A stretch of 41,210 bases of DNA from positions 1-41,210 of the forward strand of contig NZ_JAEMVA010000013.1 of NCBI RefSeq assembly GCF_029215955.1, written 5' to 3'. Position 1 is the stretch's first letter. Every line of letters begins with the position of its first letter. The notes beneath the pieces are model-generated. The model did no database searches. It saw only the letters and a list, made by a program, of their open reading frames with translations, and had not been told where the DNA came from. Made by a program: the position numbers and the translations under genes. This DNA comes from Sulfurimonas sp. SAG-AH-194-I05 (GTDB taxonomy: Bacteria > Campylobacterota > Campylobacteria > Campylobacterales > Sulfurimonadaceae). Of the stretch, positions 27,316-36,137 are shown one piece after another.

Positions 27316-28275
27316 ATGACATTATTATTTCAAAAACTTTTTTATTTATTATTTATGTTATTTATTATTTCTGTAATCTCATTTTTAGCTATTCATGCAG
27401 CACCAAACAGTTTTTTCGGAGCAGGGGAATTAAATCCTAACATGACAAAAGAAGCGATTGAAAAACTCAAAGCTGTGTATGGTCTTGATAAATCTTTATT
27501 TATACAGTATATAGACTGGGTGAAAAACATGAGTGTGCTTAACTTTGGCATCTCTTTTGTAAGTGGACAAGATGTCGGTGAAGAAATACTCAAAAGACTT
27601 CCTGTAACCTTATGGATGAATCTTATTGCGCTTATGAGTGTATTTGCGCTGTCTTTATATCTTGGTATTGAATCTGCTTTAAAGTATGAACAAAAGACAG
27701 ATTATTTTATTCGACAAATTGCACTTTTTTCTTTTTCAATGCCATCTTTTTATTTAGCACTTTTGTTCATTATATTTTTTAGTGTACATTTAGACTTATT
27801 TCCTATTGCAGGGCTTCATTCTATAGAAGAAAAAACAGGTTTTGCATACTATGCAGATATGGCTTGGCATTTGGCACTTCCAGTAGGGGTGATGATTTTT
27901 GTAGGACTTGGAAGTATGATAATTTATGTGCGTTCTTTAACACTTGAAATACTTAAAAGTGATTATTATTACTTTGCACTTTCGCGTGGTTTAAATAAAG
28001 CACAACTTTTAAAGTATTATATCCTTCCAAATTTATTCCCACCTATGATTACATTACTTGGTTTGTCTTTACCCGGTTTAATAGGCGGAAGTGTAATTCT
28101 TGAGTCTATTTTTGGAATAGAAGGGATGGGACAGCTTTTTTTTATGAGTGCACTTTCACGTGATTACCCCGTTATTATGGGAATTTTAATGATTACATCA
28201 TTTTTAACATTACTTGGAAATATGTTCGCGGATTTATTACTTTTAAAACTTAACCCTTATATGAAAAGAGGTTAA
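27316..28275 (+). CDS. DppB-type ABC transporter permease
   Basis: A 319-residue inner membrane permease of the dipeptide/oligopeptide/nickel (DppB) class. It has an N-terminal helix (about 8-27), the periplasmic AVYGLDKSLFIQYIDW segment and GISFVSGQDV. Five more helices follow, with an EAA-type loop (DYYYFALSRGLNKAQLLKYY). No DppC partner, binding protein or ATPase gene is adjacent, so it must pair with subunits encoded elsewhere or be a leftover of a split operon. It converges on nusA. The substrate is unknown. Confidence 0.88.
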   Translation: MTLLFQKLFYLLFMLFIISVISFLAIHAAPNSFFGAGELNPNMTKEAIEKLKAVYGLDKSLFIQYIDWVKNMSVLNFGISFVSGQDVGEEILKRLPVTLWMNLIALMSVFALSLYLGIESALKYEQKTDYFIRQIALFSFSMPSFYLALLFIIFFSVHLDLFPIAGLHSIEEKTGFAYYADMAWHLALPVGVMIFVGLGSMIIYVRSLTLEILKSDYYYFALSRGLNKAQLLKYYILPNLFPPMITLLGLSLPGLIGGSVILESIFGIEGMGQLFFMSALSRDYPVIMGILMITSFLTLLGNMFADLLLLKLNPYMKRG

Positions 28276-28293
28276 GTTTAAAATAACTATGGT

Positions 28294-29430
28294 TTAGTTA
28301 AATAGAGCCTCAAGTGCATCTACACCATCTTTTGCTTCTTCTATTTCACCTGTTTCTTCATTTGTAGAACTGTCTGTTTCTACAAGTTCTATATTCATTC
28401 CTGTAAGCATGGAAGCGAGACGAATATTGATTCCGCTTCGCCCGATTGCCTTGCTTTTTTGGTCAGCAGGAAGGGTGATAATTGCTTTTTCATTTTCCCC
28501 TTCTTCATTTTTAACAATTTCCACATGTGAGATAATTGCAGGACTCATTGTACGCGATACAAAAAGTTCAGTAATAGAAGTGTACTCAATACAGTCAATA
28601 TTTTCACCGATAAGCTCTTCACTCACAGCATTAATACGTACACCTTTAACCCCAACAGTTGCACCAACAGCATCAACCTGGGGATGTGTTGAAATGAGAG
28701 CGATTTTTGCTCGCTCTCCTGGTATACGTGCTGATTTTTCCACTATTACAGTTCCGTCTGAAATTTCAGGAACTTCTAGTGCTAAAAGTTCTTCTAAAAA
28801 CTTAGGGCTTGTACGAGAAAGTTCAATTTGAATACCATTTTCTTTGTCCATATTTACACGACGAACAACTGCTTTAATATGGTCACCAACTTCAAACTTC
28901 TCACCTTTGATACGGCTTTTCATAGGAAGAACAGCGCGTACTTCATCAACTTCTATATAGGTAGCTTGTTGGGAGTCAACACGCGTTACTCGTCCTGAAA
29001 CAAGGTTGCCCACTTTTGATTTGTATTTATTAAAAAGTTCATCTTCTACAAGTCTTTGGATGTGAAACTCAATTTCGCGGTGCAGTTGTGATGCCCCTGT
29101 TCTTCCGTGGTCTTCGAGTTTATGTTCAACTTGTAGTTGATCGCCAAGCTCAACTTGGTCATCGTATTCTTTAGCATCACTAAGAGAAATATATGCGGGT
29201 GCCAACTCTTCAACTTCGAGATTTTCGTTGTCATCTTCTACTACGGTAATTATTTGTATAATATTTATTGACTTCGTTTCATCATCTATTTGTGCTTCAA
29301 AAGCAAAGTTTCGATCGATGACTCTTTTCGCAGTTTGTACAAATGCAGTTTTGAGTGCTTCTATTACTTTTTCAGGTGATAAGCCTTTTTCATGTGCAAT
29401 TGCTTCAGCAATATCTAGAATTTTTTCCAT
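28294..29430 (-). CDS. nusA: Transcription termination/antitermination factor NusA
   Basis: NusA binds RNA polymerase and nascent RNA and controls pausing, termination and antitermination. The 378 residues hold the N-terminal polymerase-binding domain (about 1-125) and an S1 domain (about 130-200, LVSGRVTRVD). The KH1 and KH2 domains end in AIGRSGINIRLAS. There is no C-terminal AR repeat region, only a short acidic tail, as usual outside the gammaproteobacteria. AAAAAAGG precedes the start. It stands alone here, without rimP or infB. Confidence 0.96.
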   Translation of the reverse strand: MEKILDIAEAIAHEKGLSPEKVIEALKTAFVQTAKRVIDRNFAFEAQIDDETKSINIIQIITVVEDDNENLEVEELAPAYISLSDAKEYDDQVELGDQLQVEHKLEDHGRTGASQLHREIEFHIQRLVEDELFNKYKSKVGNLVSGRVTRVDSQQATYIEVDEVRAVLPMKSRIKGEKFEVGDHIKAVVRRVNMDKENGIQIELSRTSPKFLEELLALEVPEISDGTVIVEKSARIPGERAKIALISTHPQVDAVGATVGVKGVRINAVSEELIGENIDCIEYTSITELFVSRTMSPAIISHVEIVKNEEGENEKAIITLPADQKSKAIGRSGINIRLASMLTGMNIELVETDSSTNEETGEIEEAKDGVDALEALFN

Positions 29431-29569
29431 AATGGGTGCCTTTTTTCTGGTAGTTTCACAAAAAACATAAAAACAATAGTAAAGTTATATAGGGATTTCT
29501 TATGAAGTATGTAAGTATAGCAAAAAGAGCATAAAAAAATCTTTAATGCGATTTTTAGTAGATAAAAGG

Positions 29570-29575
29570 TATAAT
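29570..29575 (+). promoter_or_regulatory. -10 box of the HP0268-miaB operon
   Basis: TATAAT at 29570-29575 predicts a start near 29582 and a leader of about 30 bases carrying AAGGA (29599-29603), 8 bases before the ATG at 29612. It would drive the long run of genes to 35153. Confidence 0.6.
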
Positions 29576-29611
29576 GCAAAACTTTTAAGAACACAATTAA
29601 GGATATGCACC

Positions 29612-29857
29612 ATGAATTTAAAATTTGCAAGAGAAGAGATTGACGAAAAACCTAAAAAAGCTGAATTAGCAAAAATAGAAGCAGCGGTAGAAAAAGAAAC
29701 AAGTGTAATTTTTTATTTTGATAGAGACAACTCTCATAAAGATTTATTAGAGCTTCAAGATCATTTTGAAGCAAAAGGTAAAAGTTTTTACATGAGTGAA
29801 GTAAAATATGGTCTCTCTGACAATGAATACATGTATCAAGTACACGTAGTAAACTAA
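29612..29857 (+). CDS. HP0268-like small protein
   Basis: An 81-residue protein starting at the ATG at 29612, which has AAGGA at the right distance; an open frame reaching back to 29546 lacks such a site and passes through the promoter. It looks like Helicobacter pylori HP0268, as I recall that sequence: both share the S.IFYF....(S/A)HKD.L......F..KG block and a tyrosine-rich end. HP0268 has been described as a small nicking nuclease. In H. pylori it also directly precedes miaB, as here, which supports orthology. Confidence 0.8.
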   Translation: MNLKFAREEIDEKPKKAELAKIEAAVEKETSVIFYFDRDNSHKDLLELQDHFEAKGKSFYMSEVKYGLSDNEYMYQVHVVN

Positions 29858-29867
29858 GAAATTTATT

Positions 29868-31172
29868 GTGAGCAAATTATTATTTATTGAAACGCTTGGC
29901 TGTGCTATGAACTCTCGTGACTCTGAACACATGATTGCAGAGTTACGTGAGAAAGAGGGTTATGAAACCACTGATGATTTTAAGCAAGCCGATTTAATTT
30001 TAATAAATACATGCTCTGTTCGTGAACGTCCCGTTCATAAACTTTTCTCAGAACTTGGTGGTTTTAACAAACATAAAAAACCATCTGCAAAAATAGGTGT
30101 TTGTGGTTGTACAGCCTCACATCTAGGTGAAGAAATAATTAAAAAAGCACCTTATGTAAACTTTGTTTTAGGTGCAAGAAATGTATCGAAAATTACAGAA
30201 GTTCTTCATAAAAATAAAGCGGTAGAAATCGACATAAATTATGATGAAAGTGAATTTGCTTTTAAAGATTTTAGAACATCTGCATATAAAGGTTTTATAA
30301 ATATATCTATAGGTTGTGATAAGGCTTGTACATTTTGTATCGTTCCCAAAACACGTGGCGATGAAATTTCTATTCCTGATTCTTTAATCATTAACGAAGC
30401 GAAACGTATAGTTGCCACAGGTGCAAAAGAAATCTTCTTACTTGGTCAAAATGTTAACAATTATGGTCGACGTTTTTCATCAAATGACCACAAAAAAGTA
30501 AATTTTTCTGAACTCTTAAGAAGACTTTCAAAAATTGAAAAATTAGAACGTATCCGTTTTACTTCTCCACATCCTTTTCACATGGATGATGAGTTTATAG
30601 AAGAGTTTGCCTCAAATCCTAAAATATGTAAATCAATGCACATGCCACTACAAAGTGGAAGTACAAAAGTACTTAAAGATATGAAAAGAGGCTACACAAA
30701 AGAGTGGTTTTTAAATCGTGTTGCGAAGCTTCGTAGTATGTGCCCAGAAGCTACTATAAGTACAGACATTATTGTAGGTTTTCCTGGTGAGAGTGATGAA
30801 GATTTTGCTGAGACTATTGATGTTTTAAATCAAGTGAAGTTTGAACAAGTTTTTTCATTTAAGTATTCTCCTCGTCCAGAGACAGAAGCAGAACATTTTA
30901 CAAATGTAGTAGATGGAGAAGTTGCTTCAGATAGACTTTCTTTTTTACAGTCACTTAATAATGAAATTATTGATGAAAAAAATGCAACATTACTAGGAAA
31001 TACATACCGAATTTATTTTGAAGTTCTTCATTCGGATGGACATGCAGCTGGAAGAAGTGACAACAATATACTTGTTAAAGTAAAAGGTTCAGAAGAACTT
31101 TTAGGTCAAATGAAAAATGTTAAAATAACTACAATAGGTAGAACAATTTTAACAGGTGAGATTGTTGCGTAA
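29868..31172 (+). CDS. miaB: tRNA methylthiotransferase MiaB
   Basis: MiaB is a radical-SAM enzyme that adds a methylthio group to i6A37 in tRNAs reading UNN codons. The 434 residues have the N-terminal methylthiotransferase domain with cysteines in [16 protein letters not shown] and GVCGC. The radical-SAM motif [12 protein letters not shown] (about 150) and a C-terminal TRAM domain follow. The start is a GTG ten bases after the previous gene. A second enzyme of this class, RimO, is encoded at 36130-37443. Confidence 0.95.
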   Translation: MSKLLFIETLGCAMNSRDSEHMIAELREKEGYETTDDFKQADLILINTCSVRERPVHKLFSELGGFNKHKKPSAKIGVCGCTASHLGEEIIKKAPYVNFVLGARNVSKITEVLHKNKAVEIDINYDESEFAFKDFRTSAYKGFINISIGCDKACTFCIVPKTRGDEISIPDSLIINEAKRIVATGAKEIFLLGQNVNNYGRRFSSNDHKKVNFSELLRRLSKIEKLERIRFTSPHPFHMDDEFIEEFASNPKICKSMHMPLQSGSTKVLKDMKRGYTKEWFLNRVAKLRSMCPEATISTDIIVGFPGESDEDFAETIDVLNQVKFEQVFSFKYSPRPETEAEHFTNVVDGEVASDRLSFLQSLNNEIIDEKNATLLGNTYRIYFEVLHSDGHAAGRSDNNILVKVKGSEELLGQMKNVKITTIGRTILTGEIVA

Positions 31173-31785
31173 GAAATTCTTTCGCTTTTTAGCTACGCTT
31201 TTAGTACCAAGCTTGGCATCTCTTCTTATCCGGTTTTTATCTCTCACCAATAAAAAAGTTTTTCATGGACCTGCGTCATTGGGTGATAAAAAATTCATTA
31301 TGGCATGTTGGCATGGCGAGCTTTTAATGATACCTTATGCGTACACAAGATACAAGAAAAAACCACATGTAAAACTCCTGATTTCTGAACATTTTGATGG
31401 TAATTTAATTGCTAAAACCTTAGAGTTTTTTGGTTTTGGAACGATTAGAGGGTCAAGTACACGCGGTGGAGCAAAGGCTTTAATACAGTCGATTAAAGAG
31501 ATTAAAAAGGGCTATGATCTTGGTATTACTCCTGATGGTCCAAAAGGGCCTCGACATGTGGTTCATGATGGTATAGTTGTGATGGCTCAAAAAGCAAAGG
31601 TAAATATTGTTCTTGTACGTATTAAGCCCACAAAGTACTGGACTATAAATTCATGGGATAGATTTGTTATTCCTAAACCATTTGGTATAATTAACTATTA
31701 TATTAGTGAATATATTGATATACGTGATAAAAGCCTTAGTGAAGCAAAAGAGATTATACAAGAAGGATTATTAAAAAATGAGTAG
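31156..31785 (+). CDS. DUF374 lysophospholipid acyltransferase-like protein
   Basis: This 209-residue protein belongs to the DUF374 group related to LPLAT acyltransferases. Motifs include an ACWHGE box (His and Glu in place of the classical HX4D), then [22 protein letters not shown] and [14 protein letters not shown]. It may acylate a lipid A or phospholipid precursor at the inner membrane, but the substrate is unproven. It overlaps miaB by 17 bases. The start is uncertain: GTG 31156 as given, or TTG at 31165, which has AGGTGAG a few bases before it. The same order (HP0268, miaB, DUF374) occurs in Helicobacter, as I recall. Confidence 0.87.
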   Translation: MRLLRKKFFRFLATLLVPSLASLLIRFLSLTNKKVFHGPASLGDKKFIMACWHGELLMIPYAYTRYKKKPHVKLLISEHFDGNLIAKTLEFFGFGTIRGSSTRGGAKALIQSIKEIKKGYDLGITPDGPKGPRHVVHDGIVVMAQKAKVNIVLVRIKPTKYWTINSWDRFVIPKPFGIINYYISEYIDIRDKSLSEAKEIIQEGLLKNE

Positions 31786-32239
31786 TAAATTTACAATAGT
31801 TGCTGTTGCAATGTTTCTAATTTTAACTATGTTTATTTATTTTTTAATAAATCCTTCTTATGAAAAATCTATTAAGGCAAAGTACTATTTTGAAATGGGT
31901 CACTATGATAAAGCGCTTGTTTTAGCAAGAGAAGCTTTTTCCGTTGATGTCTATAATCGTATGGCATCTACTGTTATGTCACAAAGCGTTATCTCCTTAA
32001 AATATGTCAACTATAATGCAATGGCAAAAAAATATATGAAAGAGATAAATAGTATCGCAAGGCATGAGTATATAACAGATGGAGATAAGGCAAAAATAAG
32101 GCTGATGTGTGAAATTATGACAGGTTCTTATGTAAAGTTAGCACCGAGTGTTATTACTGATAAAAATTTAGTGCGTAAAAGTGCTTCATATTTTCAAAAA
32201 TTTGAGAAGCTTCTTGTTAAAGTTAATAGAAAAATATAA
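31778..32239 (+). CDS. TPR-like membrane-anchored protein
   Basis: The 153-residue protein has one N-terminal membrane helix (about 5-25) and a helical remainder. One tetratricopeptide-like unit can be read (AKYYFEMGHYDKALVLAREAF, first twenty residues typical). The rest is basic, with pI clearly high by eye. It overlaps the acyltransferase gene by 8 bases and the recombinase gene by 26 or more. I do not recognise a named family. Its place in a conserved operon suggests a Campylobacterota-specific cell-envelope protein, by inference. Confidence 0.75.
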   Translation: MSSKFTIVAVAMFLILTMFIYFLINPSYEKSIKAKYYFEMGHYDKALVLAREAFSVDVYNRMASTVMSQSVISLKYVNYNAMAKKYMKEINSIARHEYITDGDKAKIRLMCEIMTGSYVKLAPSVITDKNLVRKSASYFQKFEKLLVKVNRKI

Positions 32240-33050
32240 ACAAGATTTTTTAGAATCTTTAGAAAAATTACGCGCATATTCTGATTTAACTATTAAGAGC
32301 TATGATGAAACGCTTCAAGAAGCATCGCAATACATTACAGTTTTTGAGGAAAATGGCTTGATAAAGTTGAATTTAATGCCTTATAGAATTAAGATGAAAG
32401 ACTTGAATCCTAAAACAATTTCAAGAAAGTTGAGTTCTATTCGAAGCTTTATAAAGTATTTAAATGATAATGGTATTTCATGTACACTGGAATCAGATGA
32501 CACGATTAAAGTAGCAAAAACGCTTCCTAAACCTATTAAACATCAACATATTATAGATGCTTTAGCTAAGGCATCATTAGAAGAAAAATTAATTGTTACA
32601 ATGCTATATAGCTTAGGTTTGAGAATCTCTGAACTTAGTTCTTTGGAGGTAAATGCTATTTCAGAAGAATGGATACGTGTTATAGGTAAAGGTAATAAAC
32701 AGCGTGATGTTCCTCTTTTAAAAAAAACTAAAAATCTAATTGATACGTATTTAGAGAAAAATCAGCAAAATACATTTCTTTTTCAAAAAAAAGGTGAAAG
32801 ATTAAGCGAAAATAGTTTAAGATATATAATAACAAAAGTCTTTAAAAGGGTGGCATTGAAAGTAACTCCTCATCAACTTCGTCATTCCTTTGCGACTGAA
32901 CTCTTAAATAATCATGCACCTATTTCAGATGTGAGTGAATTATTAGGACATTCTTCTATGGCTACGACACAAATATATACAAAGTTAGGAAGTTCTTTGA
33001 AAAAAGAAAACTATAATAAAGCACATCCTTTATGTTTTGGTGATGCCTAA
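32214..33050 (+). CDS. Xer-like tyrosine recombinase
   Basis: A tyrosine recombinase with a complete catalytic set: R in LGLRISELSSLEV, K in GKGNKQRDVPL, HQLRHSFATELL, GHSSMATTQIY with the nucleophile Tyr. The N-terminal SAM-like core-binding domain is present (about 1-95). The size (about 278 residues) and lack of accessory domains resemble XerC/D. It could be the chromosome dimer resolvase, but Campylobacterota usually use the longer XerH. The start is uncertain because no ATG fits; TTG 32214 is used here, and GTG 32181 is possible. It sits inside a housekeeping operon, not a mobile element. Confidence 0.82.
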   Translation: MLKLIEKYKQDFLESLEKLRAYSDLTIKSYDETLQEASQYITVFEENGLIKLNLMPYRIKMKDLNPKTISRKLSSIRSFIKYLNDNGISCTLESDDTIKVAKTLPKPIKHQHIIDALAKASLEEKLIVTMLYSLGLRISELSSLEVNAISEEWIRVIGKGNKQRDVPLLKKTKNLIDTYLEKNQQNTFLFQKKGERLSENSLRYIITKVFKRVALKVTPHQLRHSFATELLNNHAPISDVSELLGHSSMATTQIYTKLGSSLKKENYNKAHPLCFGDA

Positions 33051-34066
33051 TGCTCAATAAAATTTATAATATACTTTATAATAAAATTTTAGTAAATATT
33101 GTTATAGGTAATTCAAAGTCTACTGTTTATATAGAAGTTCTTAACTCTAAAGGTGTTATTGATTCAAATGAAGTTATTTTTGACACTGCATATTATAGTA
33201 ATGAAATGCATAAATATATTCTTTCTTATACAAAAGAATCACCACTTTTTTATATATCTGTTTTAGATAACTCAATAAATCAAGGTGCTATTCCCACATG
33301 CTCAAAACATTTAATCGGGAAATACCAAGATATTCATGAAAATGAATTTAAATGTTTTAGCGATGCATGGAGTTTTTATACTTTAAAAAGTGATATTTAC
33401 GAACTTGAAAAAGTATATAAAAAAATAGGAATAGATTTTATTTTTTCACCTTTTGTGGTATTAGCGAATTTTTTTGGAGATAAAATTGACTCACATTTAG
33501 CAATTTTCCTTTTAGTAGAAGAAAACTCGATGTCTTTGAGTGTTTTTAATTCAGGAGAATTTCTTTTTGGACAGCATATAGAAGTGACAAATGACTTTGA
33601 TAGTGAACTTGTTATTGAAGATGACCTTGAAGAAGAGTTTGAGCTAGAAGAAGAGAGTATAGACTTAGATGATATTGATGCTATTGATGATATTGATGAG
33701 TTAGATGACTTTGGTGATATTGCTGACTTAGAATCTATGGATGATATAGATGAATTTTCAGAGTCTAAAGATATAGAAGAAGAACTGAATGTTAATGAGG
33801 AAAATGAAGACTTTCCTATACAAGATTCTGATGGTATCAACGAGGACTATCAAAGATTTTCTTTAATTCAAAGTGCAATAAATACTTTTTATAGTGATGA
33901 AAAGTTTGAAGGTGTCTTTTTAGAAAATGTATATATTGCAGATGCAACCGGAGTAAGTGGTGATTTAAAACGTTACCTTGAAGAAGAGATGTTTTTAAAT
34001 GTTTATGTGCGACACATGGATCTTCCCTTAGCGTTATGTGAAATAGCTAAAATGGAACTATCATGA
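33050..34066 (+). CDS. PilM-like protein with acidic insertion
   Basis: This 338-residue cytoplasmic protein overlaps the recombinase gene by one base. The N-terminal 180 residues read like an actin-fold protein of the PilM/GspL type, with FIFSPFVVLANFF before LAIFLLVEENSMSLSVFNSG. The C-terminal 75 residues resume that fold (SLIQSAINTFYSDEKF, VYIADATGVSGDLKRYLEE). Between them, about residues 188-265, is a run built of Asp, Glu and Ile (DDIDAIDDIDELDDFGD) that family members lack. The assignment rests mainly on the PilN- and PilO-like genes that follow. No direct sequence match could be tested here. Confidence 0.55.
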   Translation: MLNKIYNILYNKILVNIVIGNSKSTVYIEVLNSKGVIDSNEVIFDTAYYSNEMHKYILSYTKESPLFYISVLDNSINQGAIPTCSKHLIGKYQDIHENEFKCFSDAWSFYTLKSDIYELEKVYKKIGIDFIFSPFVVLANFFGDKIDSHLAIFLLVEENSMSLSVFNSGEFLFGQHIEVTNDFDSELVIEDDLEEEFELEEESIDLDDIDAIDDIDELDDFGDIADLESMDDIDEFSESKDIEEELNVNEENEDFPIQDSDGINEDYQRFSLIQSAINTFYSDEKFEGVFLENVYIADATGVSGDLKRYLEEEMFLNVYVRHMDLPLALCEIAKMELS

Positions 34067-34617
34067 AATATAGCTATATAAAGGTACGAAAAAAATCTAT
34101 TATTACTCCAGAGGTACAGCTTGTTGGTATTTTTTTTGGAATAACTCTCTTTATGCTTTTTTCAACATATATATTTTTGCTATTTAAAGATTATAGGTTT
34201 ACGCAAAATAGATTAGAAATTAAAGAAACTATTACATATATAAACAAAGAAATCGATTCTATAGAGGAAAAAATACTTTTTATAGAAGAGGAAAGTATGT
34301 TGGCTGAATCTATTTTTACAAAAAATATAGTTCTTAAAGATTCTATTGTAAATATGTTTGACTTAGTTCCCCAAAGAATAACTTTGTCAGAAGCTAATTT
34401 ACTTGAAAACGGTCTCATACTTTATGGAATAACACCAAATAAAGATGTTTATAACTTTATGTTACAAGCACCACTTCGTTCGATTTTTCATCGAACATAT
34501 AGTAGCTTTTATCCTGCAGAAAATGGTTGGTTAAACTTTGTTTCAACGAATTATATTGATGTTGAAGAAGACTTAAGTATAGACCTTGAAGAAGATGGAT
34601 ACGAGGAGGAAGAATAA
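34063..34617 (+). CDS. PilN-like bitopic membrane protein
   Basis: The 184 residues have a short cytoplasmic N-terminus, one membrane helix (about 19-41) and a coiled coil (about 45-80). A small domain follows with the PilN layout: LVPQRITLSEANLLENGLIL, then YGITPNKDVYNFML, then FHRTYSSF. The tail is very acidic. It overlaps its neighbours by 4 bases and 1 base. In type IV pilus and type II secretion systems PilN (or the C-terminus of GspL) pairs with PilO and binds PilM in the cytoplasm. That role is inferred from topology and gene order. Confidence 0.6.
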   Translation: MKYSYIKVRKKSIITPEVQLVGIFFGITLFMLFSTYIFLLFKDYRFTQNRLEIKETITYINKEIDSIEEKILFIEEESMLAESIFTKNIVLKDSIVNMFDLVPQRITLSEANLLENGLILYGITPNKDVYNFMLQAPLRSIFHRTYSSFYPAENGWLNFVSTNYIDVEEDLSIDLEEDGYEEEE

Positions 34618-35153
34618 TGAAGTTTGAAATTTCAAGACAAAATATTTATTTACTTGCTTTGTCTCTTTTTCTTTTAATTTTTGTTTTTGTTTTTTCTTTT
34701 TCTTTATTGATTCCTGAAGGAAAAGAGTATAGAAGTAAACGAACTGCTCTTAAAAAAGAGAGTAAAGAACTTCGAAATTATGAAAATTTTAGAGATGAAG
34801 TCGCCCAAACATTATCAGACTTACGAGCTAAAAATAAAAATATCATTGTAGCGTTTGATAAGAATTTTGATCCTTCAAGATTTTTAAAAGTGAATAAAAA
34901 TTATTTTAAAACATTGACAATTCAGCCAAAGGTTTTACTTGAAAATGAAGAGAAGTTTATTGTGTATGAAATTAATACAACATCTCAAATCAATTCACCA
35001 AAAAGTTTTTATGACTTTTTAGACTCGGTAAATAAAAGTGACTGGATTATCTCTGTTAACTTCCCAATTAACTTTAAAAGAGAAAGAAACGTAATCCGTT
35101 CAAGTTTTACTATGAAAGTTTACAAGTCTTATAGATTAGCGGTAGTTAAGTAA
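34617..35153 (+). CDS. PilO-like bitopic membrane protein
   Basis: The 178 residues begin with a membrane helix (about 10-31), then a coiled coil (about 36-75), and end in a ferredoxin-like domain with the PilO pattern YDFLDSVNKSDWIISVNFPI followed by a final beta strand. It is the last gene of the run. Its 3' end overlaps the convergent tilS gene by 18 bases, so there is no room for a terminator between them. No pilin, ATPase or platform gene lies nearby. Confidence 0.6.
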   Translation: MKFEISRQNIYLLALSLFLLIFVFVFSFSLLIPEGKEYRSKRTALKKESKELRNYENFRDEVAQTLSDLRAKNKNIIVAFDKNFDPSRFLKVNKNYFKTLTIQPKVLLENEEKFIVYEINTTSQINSPKSFYDFLDSVNKSDWIISVNFPINFKRERNVIRSSFTMKVYKSYRLAVVK

Positions 35154-36137
35154 CTCTTTTAGCTTGAAAAATATTGTTTTATTTTCTTCTAAAAAGGGAC
35201 GTATTTTAGGTTCTATTTTTAATTTTCTACACTCTTCTTTAAACTCTTTGTCCATACTTTTTTGTGTTTTTATATAAGGTGTAATAGTCGTATATTTATC
35301 TATTGTGCATATAAGAAATTTTCTTCCAATAACTACAGTTTTTTCTTCTTTTAATACTTCTCTTTGTGCAAAGCTTAGCATGTGGAGATTCTTTTTTAAG
35401 TACTTATCTATAGTGTAAATATTTGCTCTTGCTTGCGAGGAAGTTAAAAAATACGCAAAGGAGTTCCATGTAGTGAGAGTAATATTTTGTGTGAGTATAT
35501 TTTTATCTTCATCGAGGTACTGAAAACTTTTTTGTATGCCGTTACTGTACTTTTGTAGTAAAGGTTTTGCATAGGTATGGCGAAAATAGTTTCGTTTAAT
35601 GCTTTCATCAAGATTTGTTTCATCTTCAAAATAAGTAATAGAATTTGTATGTAAGTACGCAAGTAGTTGTTCTTTTGGAATATGTAAAAGAGGACGAAGA
35701 AGGGTATAGTTGTCTTCTTTTTGTATCTCTTGCATTCCTGCTAATTCAATAGCTCCAGCACCTTTACAAAACTGCATAAGCATCCATTCAAATCTATCGC
35801 CTAAATGGTGTGCAGTAAGAATATTCTCATACGAAAACTCTACAACGAGCGCATGAAAAAAGGTATAACGAATTTCTCTTGCTTGTGCTTCAAAATTTGT
35901 AGTTATTTTTGAGGCTTTAAAGTTGTGGCACGTGCAATTATATTTGCGTGCAAGTTCTTGTGCGTAGAGAAGTTCTTCTTTACTTTGTTCTCGAATACCA
36001 TAGTCTACTATAGCTATGTCAAAGGGGATGTTGGCATGTGTAAGTAAGAAGAAAAGGGCAGTGGAATCACCACCAGCAGAGAAAGCTAAAAGATTCTTTT
36101 TTCCTCTAAGTTGTTGGAGCGCTGATTCTTTAAGCAT
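35136..36137 (-). CDS. tilS: tRNA(Ile)-lysidine synthetase
   Basis: TilS converts C34 of the CAU-anticodon tRNA-Ile to lysidine, which lets it read AUA, an essential step in a genome this rich in AUA codons. The 333-residue enzyme has the PP-loop SAGGDSTAL (about 20-28), AHHLGDRFE, and the catalytic-domain end RNYFRH. Its C-terminal part is short, as in other Campylobacterota. It overlaps rimO by 8 bases; the rimO-tilS pair occurs in Campylobacter jejuni too, as I recall. Confidence 0.93.
   Translation of the reverse strand: MLKESALQQLRGKKNLLAFSAGGDSTALFFLLTHANIPFDIAIVDYGIREQSKEELLYAQELARKYNCTCHNFKASKITTNFEAQAREIRYTFFHALVVEFSYENILTAHHLGDRFEWMLMQFCKGAGAIELAGMQEIQKEDNYTLLRPLLHIPKEQLLAYLHTNSITYFEDETNLDESIKRNYFRHTYAKPLLQKYSNGIQKSFQYLDEDKNILTQNITLTTWNSFAYFLTSSQARANIYTIDKYLKKNLHMLSFAQREVLKEEKTVVIGRKFLICTIDKYTTITPYIKTQKSMDKEFKEECRKLKIEPKIRPFLEENKTIFFKLKELLNYR

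Noticed and set aside
28409..28831. A 140-codon plus-strand open frame opposite nusA
   Set aside because: It lies wholly inside nusA on the other strand, has Ser/Ile-rich low-complexity composition and no ribosome-binding site. It is a shadow of the nusA codons.
33397..33840. A 147-codon minus-strand Ser-rich open frame
   Set aside because: It is the antisense of the Asp/Glu-rich insertion in the PilM-like gene; GAT/GAA codons read as Ser/Ile on the other strand.
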